From Corinectria fuckeliana (lineage: Eukaryota > Ascomycota > Sordariomycetes > Hypocreales > Nectriaceae), in NCBI GenBank assembly GCA_019137255.1, contig WPDH01000328.1, forward strand, positions 1-56,164: DNA of 56,164 nt, given 5' to 3'. Under the pieces are notes generated by a model that searched no databases, had not been told where the DNA came from, and worked only from the letters and a program-made list of their open reading frames with translations. Of the stretch, positions 1 to 11,517 are shown piece after piece; position 1 is the first letter of the stretch; each line of letters opens with the position of its first letter. The translations under genes were made by a program, and so were the position numbers.

Positions 1-612
1 TATTATTATAAGTATATAATTAGCTTTTCTTATAAAGTAGACTTACTTATAACCTATTTTACTATATATATATACTAAGCCTAACTTACTTTCCTTTTAG
101 GTAAGAGTAGTAAGATGTTTTTTATCTTATAGCTTACTATAAGAGTTTTTCCCTCTTATTATAAATTAGTTTAAGTTACTTAGAAGAAGAACTAAATAGC
201 TATAAGCTAAATCAGGTATAAATAAATAAAATAGTAATATATTATACTATTTTTAAATAGTATTATAGTTTTTAAATAAGAATAATATTAGTATTTACTT
301 TATATATATAATTTAAAGTATTATTATACACTTAGTTAGCTTTCTAAGTGTTTACTTAGTAAATATAAAAAGTATATTTTTAGTTATTTTTTATTAGTTT
401 TTTAAGTTAGCTTTAGTTTATAGTAAAGTCTTTCTAATATTTTTAGTCTTAAAGTTATTTTAGTAAGAAGGTAAAAATAGTCTAATAAGAGCTAGCTTTA
501 TTCTGTTAGTTTTTAAAATATTATCTACTTATATAGTATTTAGACAATTAAAAATATTTAGCTAGTTATACTTAAGTTAGACTTTAAGTTTTATCTCTTT
601 TATATTAAGAGT

Positions 613-666
613 AGTATATTAGTTAGTATATTAGTTAGTATATTAGTTAGTATATTAGTTAGTATA
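613..666. repeat. 12-bp tandem repeat
   Basis: The unit AGTATATTAGTT is repeated four and a half times without interruption inside the left AT-rich block. It is absent from the equivalent part of the right-hand copy as far as I could align it, so it probably expanded after the copies separated. Confidence 0.85.
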
Positions 667-1729
667 AGTCTTATTAATAAGAGTTATTATAGTATTATTA
701 GAGGTAATAAGCTAGAGTATTAGTTAATCTATTTGTTTTTAAGTGTTTTAAATATATATTCTCTTAGTAAGGCTAGTAGTTATCTTATTAAAAGTTATAC
801 TATTCTTTTTTAGTATAAGTTTATAAATAAAGTATTTTAACAGCTTAGGTACTTAGTAAAGTAAACATTATAATTTCTCCTAGTATATTTAGTCTTTATA
901 TTTTTTATATTTATAGTTATAGTAAATACTAGGTTTATAATAAGTCCCTATTTAGTGCTATTTTAAGTATCTTATATATTAAAAGTGTTTTAAGGTTTGT
1001 TTAATAAGTCTAAAAAGAGTACTAGTATTAAATAAGTAGAAGAGTTTTTTAACTTTTTTCTAGAGGTATATTATATATTAAAACTTACTATTCTTATCTT
1101 TTTATAGTTTACTTTAAGTGTATTTAATAAGAGTTTATCTTATATAAGATTTAATTTTTATCTTAATAATATTATCTACTCTTATAAGCTCTCTATTAAA
1201 AGTAAAGTAAAGTTTATCTAAAATAAATATAATAAAGTAAGCAGTTTAAGTTTAAGATCTCTTAATACTTATTATATTAAGAGTAGTATAAAGTATAATA
1301 CTATAACTAAAAATAGCTTATCTTACTATATTAGTTATAAGTGTAAATATAAAGCTAGATTAAATCTAATATATTAATATAATGTTTTTACTCTTACTCT
1401 TATAAAGTTTTATAATTTTAATATAAATACTTACTAGATATTTATTATAAAATCTATTTCTTATAAAAAGTTAAATAAAGATTTAAATATTAGTTTATTT
1501 ATTATAAGTAAGTTTAAGTAGCTTAAAAGCTTCTTAAGAACTATTATTTATTTATTATTTATTTATTTATTTATACTTTATAAACCTAAAAGATAAATAG
1601 TACTTTTATTTTATATAAATATAAGAAAAACTATAAAATTAAATAAAAACTTATATTTTTTATATAATAGGCCTAAATTAGGCCTCTTATACTATTACTA
1701 TATATAAGTAAATAGTCTTTTTACTAAGA

Positions 1730-1731
1730 NN

Positions 1732-1780
<49 letters not shown>

Positions 1781-1795
1781 AAAAAAGGTAAAAAA
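1730..1795. other. Ambiguous bases and A-rich tract
   Basis: Two N bases at 1,730-1,731 are followed by about 60 nearly pure A. The Ns mark an uncertain join or base-calling failure at a homopolymer. The matching place in the right copy (about 52,410-52,500) is also A-rich but interrupted by G, so the tract belongs to the repeat. Confidence 0.8.
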
Positions 1796-2079
1796 AGGAG
1801 AAATAGTTAACTAAATATTAAGCACCTAATCTACTATAAGAGTAGAGTAGTTAAGTATTAGGATTATATTAGCTAAGTGTGTTTAAGTTACTTTATAGTT
1901 ATAACTAAAAGCTTAGGATTTTAAGTGGACTTTAAGTGGGTAAAACCAGCTGTTAGTAAGTCAGCTAGTAGTATAGTTATTAGTAGCTAAAGGCTAGTAT
2001 AAACCTAACACTTAACAGCTGTTAGCAGCTGTTAGCAGCTATATAGATCTTTATTATTTATTATTTAGTCTCTTCTCTT

Positions 2080-2690
2080 AGATTATAAGAACTACTATTT
2101 ACCTAATATATAAATATAACTATTTATTATAGCTTTTATTAACTTTACTATCTTATATTATCTTTAAAGTCTAAAAGTATTATCTTAATATTAGTAAAAA
2201 TTACTATTTTCTTAGGCTTATCTTAAAAAGTAAGCTAGTTACTACTTTAAGTTCTTATAACTTAAGTAGTATTATTAGTAAAAACAGCTTAAAGCTTTAA
2301 GGTAAATATAATAGTTACTTTCTTATATTTAAGGTCTTTATAAAAGTCTTAAAAGCTAGTATAAATTAGATGTAAGATTATATTTTAAATATATATTATC
2401 ACACTCTTTATAAAGAGAATACTATAAAAAGTATTAAAAATTAGTTATATATAAGTATCTTAAAGTTTAGCCTCTTAGAAATTAAGCTATCTTAGTAAAT
2501 ATAAGCTAAGATTAAAAAGAAGGTAAAAAATCTTCCTCTTTATTAAACTCTTTAAGATTAAGATATTAGGTAAGAGATAAGCTCTCTTACCTTTAGAAGG
2601 TAAAAAGTTAAAAGTAAGGTTAGATATAACTTAGGTAATTATATACCTAGAAAAGATTAGGATTAGTTTTAACTTTTCCTAGCAAAGCTA
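2080..2690. other. AT-rich sequence, no gene
   Basis: This continues the RIP-type composition but does not match the right-hand repeat. No reading frame survives. It may be the RIP-destroyed body of the NLR-like gene whose N-terminus is readable on the minus strand just to the right, because composition rises gradually from here towards 2,950. Confidence 0.5.
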
Positions 2691-2958
2691 AGATAGTATA
2701 AGCTCTCCTAGCTGCAGAGGTGCTAGTATCCTGCTAGCAGTAAGGTTTTTAACAGTTGTTAGTAGAATATATATAAGGGTGATATAGAGCACTAACAGCT
2801 CCACTTGGGAAAAATAAATCAAGGAGAGCGTTAGCGAGGGGCTGAATGCTGGCCTTAGTGTCCTTAACAGCTCTAACGCAGTTGTAGGTAAATTTGAAGG
2901 CACTATTAACAAGCGGGACTAGGCTAGCGGCGCTCGCTGAGATGAAAGAGGATCAGCC
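2691..2958 (-). pseudogene. RIP-degraded N-terminus of an NLR/ankyrin-type protein
   Basis: Read leftward from about 2,958, the minus strand gives a broken frame. It begins ADPLS, then after a one-base slip continues SASAASLVPLVNSAFKF, CVRAVKDTKASIQPLAN and ALLDL, before stops take over. This helical pattern (DPLS, then an A/S-rich helix, then KDAK-like charged residues) resembles the N-terminal region of fungal NACHT/ankyrin proteins. The expected ATG reads GTG. The frame runs into the AT-rich block, where the rest would have been destroyed. The family match is from memory and the fragment is short, so the assignment is tentative. That it is former coding sequence is more secure. Confidence 0.35.
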
Positions 2959-5853
2959 ACGAAGACGGTGAAAATATGGCCCACTATGCTAGCCTAGAAA
3001 AGCTGAGGTGAAGATGATATCTGGCGATTTCCGCGAAAATCTCAACTGAAGTATTCCCTGCTCTTGTTTAAACGTATATATGTCCAGGAGGGGGACAATC
3101 TTGAAGAAGGTTATAGAGAGCCAAGAGTGTGTTATTAATAACAGAATAGCAGACAAAGGTCGGTCTTTTCAATTGTTCTGGGCCATGAGCAGCCGAGCAG
3201 CCTGGTTTGTAGTTATTCTACATCTTGCCCTGTAGACTTCTCCTTTTTAGCTAGTTTCTGAATATCTCGTCTTCTTCTGCCCCTCTACTTCCCGTTACTG
3301 CTAGCCAGTTGACTTTCTTGACCTGCCACGGTCCCCAGCGCGCAAGCCGCTCTTAATCGACCTTTTCGCAGCCCCCATTGCATACCGGAGCTTCCGGTTG
3401 GTTGGATCGTCTGACTTGTGGCCGACCTACGAAAACTACCACCTTCCGCAACAGTCCTTCCGCAGCCCGATTGGTTGAGAGGGCAGCATCTACCAGTACC
3501 GGATCCGCCAGAAACGATTGCTACGTATGTCTCACCAGGCCACCCGCATCTACCGTATAGAGGCTTTATGATCTCGTTGTTTCAATAGAACTCGGATCAC
3601 TGTCTATGTCCGGGCGTTTCTATTAGATCGTGGCACTATTGCATGATATCGTGCACGACTTCGCCGGCCGGTCGACTCTCCATTCCGTCATAAATCCCTC
3701 CGCCATCTTCGGCTAGTTCATCTATCACTGCCATCCGAGTCTTCTTCGCTTCCTTTCATCTCTTCATCAGTACCTTCTAGTCTTCCGTTGCTCTCATTCT
3801 CTTCTTCTTCGTGCTCAGTTATCTGCAACCCATCAGAAGCTATCACTATCTGAGGATCAGGATATGGGTAGAAAGCTCTTGATCTCCTAAGTAGCTAAAA
3901 GGCGGGACTACTTGGCAATTCGGGCTCTGGTAAATGCGTCGCGAAAAGGAAGGCAGTCGTTATCCTGTGCGTTAGAAAGGTGGTCATGACGTAGCTCGAC
4001 ATAATGATTGTTTCGTATCAGGTTTTTCTGCGGATCAGGATGTCAGTGATTGACCGGATACAGGGCTTTCCAGCAGATCTGATCGGGCAAGCCTGATCCC
4101 GAAAAGGGGTGTAGTGTAGATCCCGAAAGGCGACAGGAGGTGCAATCTGCAGTGTGTGATGGGGGGAAGCCTCGGATGGTAGATCGTATCTAAATACAGT
4201 CTTCTTGCACTGTAAGCAACTGCGTTAATGTGATTCCTAAACTTCGGTCAAGGCATCATTCATGGCAGAATCAAGTCTTTTCCTGAGTCGGCACAGGACG
4301 GATCACGGCCCTGCTCAACCTCACGGCGACGCGGAAGCAATACACCTGTTCCGCTATCAATTTAAGAGAAGATACTCTATAGGTCTTGTCGGGCGGTAGG
4401 CACGATACGACGCTACGTGGTAACGAGGGGATCGTTATCATGTGGCCCTGGCTAAATTCAGGCTGGGTCGAGATGTCACATCCTTGCAATGATGCAATAA
4501 ATTTGCGGCATGAGATCAGCGGCCTCGTGCAGCTTGGCTTTCTCGGTGGGCTGAATTGTACCTTTGCTTGAAGGGAAGGTCACTCCAAGCTGTGAGACGG
4601 TAGACTAAAGGAGGGTGAGACAATTGAGTAGAGTGTTGAAGGTGAATCGGGGAGTTAACAGGATAATTAGGGCCCCATTTCCCCCTCACTACAGGCCGAC
4701 CTGCTGCCAAGCCCTGGACTCTTGTTGCAGTCTCAGTGGCTACGACGCCAAGGATCCCTGGCTCTACATTGCAGGTTGCACCGCCTATGGTGACCATCTA
4801 CAGGAGGATAATACCCGTGGTAAAGCTAAGATGGAGTTCGGGCGCTAAGAGTCGCCCACGATATCACTGGGAATATGGAGCGGGTGGACTAATTAGGAGC
4901 AGCCTTCTTTTTGCCCTACACTATGGGTAACCCAGGACTTCCATGGAAAGCGGTAACAATAATAGGAACTTCAACACGATACCTTGCTCCTGTGTCCTAC
5001 TAAGCACAGTCCTGGTCTAATCAGTTCTAGTCGACCTCTGATATCAGAGAAGGAAGATAACTCCCACAGGCCACCCGATGGAGGCAAATATGAAAATACA
5101 AACCTTCCATAGCCAGTGACGACTGGATCTCTCATGGATTACCACAATCATCATAAATGCAATGCCGAAGCGACTGCCGCGTGGCGTAAACCTTGGGCTA
5201 TGCCGCGGCTGAGAAACGAGGGGCCTGGCTGCCGTAGAATACAGGTACTTTCTCACACGTCTTGCCTACGGATAGCTAGTCTAAGGCTACTAATGTAGTG
5301 TGTGGCGAACGCTAGTTAACGGCATACTTCTCTCGGCGAATCATCGTGACAAGATAAGAACGGATCGTCGAGTTACCCCGTGGGGTTCGGGACGGCGACA
5401 TGGATCTAGGCCTCGTCACTACGGCTACCCCGCAAAACGAACAAATACCGTGCAAAAATCTTCAGGCTAAATGGCTTTAGCCTAACAAGAGCCGAAGGTC
5501 AATACCCCTAAGTACAGGCCATTGATACGGTCTGGACCGTTCCTAAGCAAATGGTATTACAGCGTCTTGGCAGTGATATCATTTGGGTACAGCCGAGAAC
5601 TACTTAACAGTCCTTTGTTGCTTTCCACAACGTATCATTGAGTCCCTACCAGGCAAACTGCATTGAGGCCGACTGCAAATCACCACACAACGCTTTGGCT
5701 ATCATAAAATGTCCATGTCACATGGCCAACTGGTTTGTTTCCCAGCCAATCTCCCTGAATGGCGAACAGATGACACTGACCATCACTAATTGATAGGAAC
5801 GGGATGAAATCCACGATGAACTCCACATCGACGTGATCCCCGGTACTGAAATC
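2959..5853. other. Long stretch with no convincing gene
   Basis: Composition is ordinary but open frames are short, lack domains and overlap each other on both strands. A segment near 3,869-4,135 resembles 37,807-38,057, suggesting a decayed dispersed repeat. Nothing else is supported here. Confidence 0.6.
3869..4135 (+). repeat. Diverged dispersed repeat, member 1
   Basis: The segment opens with AAAGCTCTTGAT and TCCTAAGTAGCTAAAAGGCGGGAC and ends with two close GATCCCGAAA motifs, the second followed by GCGAC. The segment at 37,807-38,057 has the same landmarks in the same order (AAAGCTCTTGAT, CTAGCTAAAAG, two GATCCCGAA motifs, the second followed by GCGAC). Identity between the landmarks is weak. 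I cannot say whether it is a transposon relic or shared flanking sequence of former HET/NLR paralogues. Confidence 0.45.
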
Positions 5854-7720
5854 ATGGCGGATGTTGGCAAACATCATTTCATCAAGAGCGAACACTCCCA
5901 TCGTGTGCTTGTTCCCCAACCGTCTCAGGATCCTCACGACCCTCTAAACTGGAAACCCTCCTGGAAGCTGTCCACCATCATTGCGGTGTCAACCATGACC
6001 TTCACGCAGGGATTTTCTCCGCTGTCTCTGGCACCGATGATTCCCTATCTCATGGCAGATTATCGTAGATCCCTTGAGGATATCATTCAGTTCACCGGCA
6101 TCACGGTTCTGATTCTAGGATTCAGCAACTTCATCTGGTTAGTGCTCCCTGTTAGTTGTTACCTTGCTCCCGCACATACTCATCTGCTAAATTACAGGGC
6201 ACCAATATCAACCTCGTTCGGCCGACGTCCAGTCTACATTACATCTCAGTTTGTATGCCTAGCATCCCATATACTCCGGGCGAGAGCTACGTCGTACGGC
6301 GTCTTCATGGGCGCTTGCGTGTGAGTGACCTAGTTTGAGGCCCATCTCTCGGGTTGTCTTATTGATCTCTTTTGGTAGCCTTAATGGCCTTGGAGCCGGT
6401 CCCAGCGAGATCCTCCAGCCTGCGGTCATATCAGACGTATACTTCCTCCACGATCGTGGCTCTTGGAACACGCTATACTGGGTTGTTTTTATGGGCTCCT
6501 TGATGGTAACAATTACTGTACCCTAATGATTCAGGAAGCCTCTGACCTTGTTAAGATTGCCCCAATCGTCTCCGGCGCCATGGCAGACCACATCGGCTGG
6601 CAGAACTTCTGGTGGCTCAATGTGGCCATTACAAGCGTGTCCCTTCTCCAGGGCATTTTTCTTTTTCCAGAAACACGGTGGAATCGAGCCGAAGCCAGCC
6701 AAGGGGCAGCTGTTGCGAGCGACACATATGTAAAAGGCACCGACCAGCAAAATGAATACTCCACTTCTTACGACAGCCCAGAGAAGCTATCTATTACACG
6801 GAATCAACCCCGACAGCCACATGAGCCGGAAACGGATCCATACTTGGGCCGAGGAACGCCTTCCAGGCAGCAATGGTGGTTATTTCAGCCCAACTCCTCC
6901 CCTTTCAAGACTATCTGGTTTGATCTTTGGACTCCTTGGAGATTGTTTGCGTTTCCAATAGTTCTGTTCGCCTCATTCGTTGTCAGTTGGAGCTGCAGCA
7001 ACTTTTTAATCTTGAATCTCACCCAGTCACAAGTCTTTGCAGTTCCTCCATACAATATGAGCTCCCAGCCAATTGGTAAGTGTATTCAACCTCCTCAGTC
7101 GACCAGCCTTTGAGTCTAATCTAACTATGGTTCGCCAAAGGGTTTCTGAACTTTGCAACTTTCGTTGGTGTATTGGTCGGCCTAGTCACCGCTGGCCCTT
7201 TCAGCGATTGGATATCTGCACGGGCAACAATCCGGAATGGTGGTATTCGAGAGCCAGAAATGCGCCTCCCTGCCATGATCCCCTACGTTATTATCATGGT
7301 AGTTGGAAACATCATTACTGCCAGAGGATATGAGAAACAATGGCCATGGCCCGTTATCGTGGTTCTTGGTTACTCTTGCGCCGGCATGCAGGTGGCTGCT
7401 CTGCCAAGCATTGTTAGCACCTATGCTATTGATAGTTATAAGCCAGTCGCCAGCTCACTTTTCGTGGCCATTACTGTCAACAAGAATGTGTGGGGTTATG
7501 GAATGGGCAAGTTCATTACTCCATGGACCGTGAAGGCAGGGTAAGGGGATTCTCAGTTTGTCTTTAAACGCAATTCGCTCATCAGTCGCCTAGATTCTTG
7601 CCGGCCTTCATGACCAACATGGCTCTCACGATACTCTGGTGCCTTTTCGGAATCGTCTTCTATTATTATGGAAAGACCTTTAGGAGATGGACCAAGGATA
7701 GTAACATTCACCAGATGTAA
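5854..7720 (+). CDS. MFS transporter (DHA1-like)
   Basis: A major facilitator porter of about 526 residues, probably a plasma-membrane drug/H+ or nutrient antiporter. There are six exons; introns are 6138-6197, 6321-6378, 6506-6555, 7076-7140 and 7541-7593, all GT-AG, and the spliced length is 1,581 bases. The ATG at 5,854 is chosen because the frame further upstream offers only GTG. The N-terminus has the family's DPHDPLNW element (residues 26-33). The loop after helix 2 has SFGRRPVYI (101-109), a motif A. Exon 3 gives NGLGAGPSE and WNTLYWVVFMGSLM, and exon 5 the SDWISARATIRNGG loop seen in fungal DHA1/Hol1-like proteins. The C-terminus is a short cytoplasmic tail. The substrate cannot be read from sequence. 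It stands alone, with no cluster partner nearby. Confidence 0.93.
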
Positions 7721-9369
7721 GGGTACGATATCATCACTGTAAGGGGCTGTCTTTGATTTATGACCTTTGCAAGGACGGTTGGCTCAAGTTTCTCATTTCA
7801 ATCCTTACCATTCAGCCCAGATGAGAATACAATCTCCGCGGGATGCTTTTGATACAGGCTAGGGTTGACTAGTAGACAAGAGAGCGAGACATTACTGCAA
7901 GCTTCCAAGTCTACAGGAAGGAAAGTCGAACTTGGCTAGAAACTGACTAGCGAGACCTGTTTATAGCTGTTATGTTATGCACATTACAGCCTTAATTGGT
8001 AGAACTTCTTGGTAGCTAATGGTGGAGCAAGTCTTTGGATCAATTCCCTCACAAAGATATGGACAGACAAGGCAAGCAATAGCTGAACTTGACAGAAGTC
8101 TAAATACATTGAAGAACAATCCCGCATCCTAGCGGTTACTACCGAAGATAAGGTACTCGAAATACCTAAGATACTAGCACCTAGGTAAACTTTGAAGGTT
8201 TGCAAATAGGTAGAATCAGCCAGCGCCCTAGGTTACCAGAGTGGTCACACTCAGCTCTGGTACTCAAAGCAATCCAGATCGTAGAATTAAGCCCTGCCAA
8301 GCCCATAATCGCTGGTAGTAGTGCTGACAGAAAACGAGTAAAGGTCACATAGGTTGTTCCCGTTGACGTAGGAAAATGCGACACAGCCGTCGAAGCTAGC
8401 ACAAGCTGAAGTGCAATACGTGGCAAAAGGAATGTCAGTATACCGAATCAGATAGGCGATGCCATCATTAGCAGCTCTTGTTGGCCACGAGTAGTATTGA
8501 TGGCATAAATCTAGTTCTGACAAGATGCGGTTTCTGGGAGTTCCTGTAAGCTACGAGGGACTAGGAGGAGGAATATCAGGCATAGCTACAGATTGCTGAG
8601 ATGCTGTCTTGGAACCTCCGGACGCGGATGCTCAGAAGTGGTTCATGCCCGGCGAGTCGGCGTACAAGTCCATAGTCTAAACGGTGGCTCTGACATAATC
8701 GTCTAAGTTACATATCATTCACTACTTTGCTAGAAGCATCTCCAACACGCGGGGCAAACCCCCTTTTTTCGAGCATAAGCTCGTATTTGTCTGGCCTATT
8801 TCGACTATTCTTGACAGTGATGCTCAGCTGCCTTGTCCTTTGTCCTAACACCTTCTAGAGACTGCGTAGTAGAAGTAGATGAGGCAACCCTAGTATTAGT
8901 GCTTTCATGATATAAGCATGGGCAGCCTATGGAAAATATGTTGCGCGACGAGTGTTGTGAGGTTTTCAAGAACCAAATCATCTGCATTTGTCACCCCAAT
9001 GTATTGGAGGACCCAACTAGCTGATAGTATTATGAACAACCATGGCAGCACGTCCATGGTACACAACGGGCTCTTTTGTACGGAATTGAGGGATACACTG
9101 GGGCATTATCCCAGCTTATAAAGCTAAGTACTTTGTCATTTATCACGTAAATGGAAGTTGAGGCCTTAGGATGTAGCAGATGCCTCTCGCGCCAAACACC
9201 GGCGAGCGTAGGCACATTCCTTCCGTGTACAATCAACGGTTGTTCCCTCTTCTGTCTTATTACACAGTCCAACCTCTCCATGAAGCTGTCTTTCCGCTGT
9301 ACAGTTATGTGCCTGAGCGGCTTCATGCGACAACTGATGTCAACCTGACTCCCTCTTAGACCCAACTCC
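7721..9369. other. Intergenic, with one possible protein remnant
   Basis: There is no intact gene. A minus-strand PAN/Apple-like scrap lies at 8,287-8,523 and is listed separately. The remaining open frames are short, start at non-ATG codons and show no domain. Confidence 0.6.
8287..8523 (-). pseudogene. Possible PAN/Apple-like secreted-protein fragment
   Basis: A 78-codon open frame without an ATG contains YCTSACASFDGCVAFSYV followed by NNLCDLYS. The spacing of cysteines (CxxxCxxxxxCVAF...CxLYS) is what fungal PAN/Apple-like domains show; these are carbohydrate- or protein-binding modules of secreted proteins. No signal peptide, start codon or second exon could be joined to it, so it is probably a fragment. 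The assignment rests on this one motif. Confidence 0.35.
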
Positions 9370-10851
9370 ATGGCTGCCACTCACCCCAGCTTTACAACAC
9401 AATGGCTTCTCAAGAGCCCCCTCCCCCCTCCCGCTAGCGTCAACACTGACAATGAGTCCTCCTTCAACGCCATTCCCTCTCCTTTCTGGCACCAAACTTC
9501 GAACTACCCACGCATCACAAAGGGCGTCATGCGCATCCACGACATGATCGAGATGGCCCTGGGACATTCTCTTCGCCGAGTAGACACTCCCGTACTGGTC
9601 GATCAACACGGTAGAGGTCCTGGTCCGAATCCTCAAGAAGATGGGCTTGGGGGGCGACTACACACTTGACGACATCAAGGCCGACCTGACCCGGAGAGTG
9701 GACGAGCGGAAAAGGTTGGAGCCAGGGAAGAATGGTGATGCAAGATTGCTCGCCACCGAACTTTTCAATGCCAAGAAGCGATTCTGCGACCAAATTCGAC
9801 AAAGTCCAAGGTAACCGCCATTTTGGGTATGAAGCCGCGTCTTTCCTGTTCTCGTGTCTCCTCTTCTCTACTGAAGCTGACCTTCTCTCCAGCCCATCTC
9901 GTCGTCCGTCTCATCATCGACCTCCACCAGTCCTCCAACTCGCCTCAGCAACGAAAGGGAGATGGCCATCTCCATCAGAAGGACCCCAGAGTCAACCGTG
10001 AGCTCTATGTACTCTCAGGCAGTAGTGGCAGGAGGCTGGCCATAATTTTTCCAAATGGATACCAGCCAGGGGATAGCTGTTGAAGATGTAGCTGTAGAGA
10101 GTGAGTCTTGCGACAACGTTCCTGAGGAGGAAGATGCCGAAAGAAAACCTGATGAGGTATATAAATATTTCTCTCATTGCTGCTTTTCAATGATTGACAT
10201 TCAGTTTCTATCATCGCGCTTGACCAGAGCAGCATACATGAAGCGGCGCGACAGTACACTCTGGCTATTAAACACGAAATCAGACATCAAGAAAAACTCC
10301 TCTCGCAAGAACGCCAAAATAAATACTGGCCTGTCGAAACGCCATCAAGGACGCTGAGCAGGATTATCTGAGTCACTCTGACCGTGTCGAAACAGCCCTG
10401 TCAACCTAGAATGCGGCGAATGCAGAGGTTCAGAACGCCCGACAGCAGGGGGAACCTTTGGATAAAGTTAGCGAAAGTTTGCGGACATTACTGGGAAATA
10501 CCACAGTCCCGACTGGGTTGCCAGCGCCGAGACTCATTGCAAGAACTCCGGGGCTGAAAACGACCATATCTTGAGAGAAGCCCAGTCTCGCCTCGGCGCT
10601 GCAAAGGACGATTTGACGAGGCGTCGGTCAACATGCAAATGGCCAAGGAGCGTCTCGAGCAACTCAAAAGCGAACTGGAAGGGCAGCAAGGAAGGTTGCA
10701 GGCACTTCAGGCATGGGTGGAGAAGGGTGTCATGAGGGGGAAACGGACTCTCTTGGCAAGGGATGCATCTTGGAGCTTGGCGTGGCTGGAAAGCAAGTTT
10801 GCAGGCGTCCGTGAGCATTTTCAGTCTGTACACAAGCACGCCAAAAGTTGA
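9370..10851 (+). pseudogene. Broken coiled-coil protein gene
   Basis: Pieces of one protein can be followed across several frames. It starts MAATHPSFTTQW at the ATG at 9,370. The frame slips near 9,585 and continues WSINTVEVLVRILKKMG, then a charged helical stretch ending CDQIRQSPR. A likely intron follows (9,810-9,894). Later pieces read ARQYTLAIKHEIRHQEKLL, EQDYLSHSDRVETALST, then a TAG, and finally MAKERLEQLKSELEGQQ to the stop at 10,851. The C-terminal third is strongly coiled-coil. There are at least three frameshifts and two in-frame stops; one is a TAG in place of an expected CAG. A probable intron also lies at 10,157-10,203. I do not know its function; it looks like an uncharacterised fungal family. 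Confidence 0.6.
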
Positions 10852-10907
10852 GGGTATGAGTCTGAATCATAGTGTAAACAAGCGGGGCATTGCTGTGGTA
10901 AGTATAT

Positions 10908-11160
10908 GACGGGCTTTTAGAGTAGGCCGAGTGTGACGTAGAGGTTGTACGTCGCCGCTGCGATGCGCGTTGCGTTGCTATGCATTGCCACCATGGAACA
11001 GACGGCTAAACAGCGCTCCATGTCGTACACAGGGCCAACATCATACTGGACGGGCTCTTGCAGAAGGCCGAGTGGAACGTACGAGTTGTAAATCGTTGTT
11101 TTGATGCACGATGCGTCGTATATGCATGACTACCACGGGGCGGACAGAGCTGAAAGCACC
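10908..11160 (+). repeat. Diverged 112-bp duplication
   Basis: Two units of equal length, 10,908-11,019 and 11,049-11,160, align without obvious gaps. Shared landmarks are GACGGGCT, AGGCCGAGTG, GTTGTA, ATGCATG/ATGCATT and AGCxCC at the end. Identity by eye is roughly two thirds to three quarters, and many differences are transitions. It lies 360-600 bp upstream of the P450 start. Confidence 0.6.
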
Positions 11161-11443
11161 GAGTTCCTCCCTCACCGGGTTGATAACGACCCCGACTGCC
11201 CGTCGGAGAAATGTGAGTGCAGTGTCTGCATAGTCATTAAGCAGGGAGAGTAACAGGTAAAGTTGTTCACATCCAATATCCACCTACGTACATAGGTAGT
11301 GGAGAATAACCGCCATTCAGCTACAACATAGAGCACGGCGTAAACAGCGGCCGAGACGGACCAAGTCGCCATTCTTGGGCGATCTTGCCCAGGATATATA
11401 TCTAGACAGATCGTTGCGTAGCTGAACGCGGATGAAGGACACT

Positions 11444-11449
11444 TATATA
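11444..11449 (+). promoter_or_regulatory. TATA-like element of the P450 gene
   Basis: TATATA inside ACTTATATAGGG lies 69-74 bp before the ATG at 11,518, a fitting distance for a fungal core promoter. No other promoter element was recognised. Confidence 0.45.
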
Positions 11450-11517
11450 GGGATTGCCGTGCTATCATCAAGGCAAAAGGTCCTCTACTCGAAAACTAGC
11501 TTACCAGTCTGACAGAA

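Larger units (their letters stand above)
1..2079 (+). repeat. AT-rich RIP-mutated repeat, copy A
   Basis: This block is almost entirely A/T with very frequent TpA and stop codons in all frames, so it encodes nothing now. It matches 50,804-52,778 in the same orientation. Shared stretches include the opening bases, the run around 1,565-1,720, and the segment from 1,800 to the shared motif TTATTTAGTCTCTT near 2,065-2,079. After that the two copies diverge. The left end is cut by the window, so the element may be longer. The base changes between copies are mostly C/T and G/A, as RIP leaves. The element class was not identified. An A-rich tract in the middle of both copies may be the tail of one retroelement followed by the 5' part of another. 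Confidence 0.75.
10852..11517. other. Upstream region of the P450 gene
   Basis: No gene is visible. The segment carries a diverged tandem duplication at 10,908-11,160 and a TATA-like element at 11,444 ahead of the P450 start. Confidence 0.6.

Noticed and set aside
600..670. Possible CRISPR-like spacing in the 12-bp tandem repeat
   Set aside because: Units are directly adjacent with no spacers, and the DNA is fungal.
5680..5937. 85-codon minus-strand frame overlapping the MFS start
   Set aside because: Overlaps the conserved MFS N-terminus and lacks any domain.
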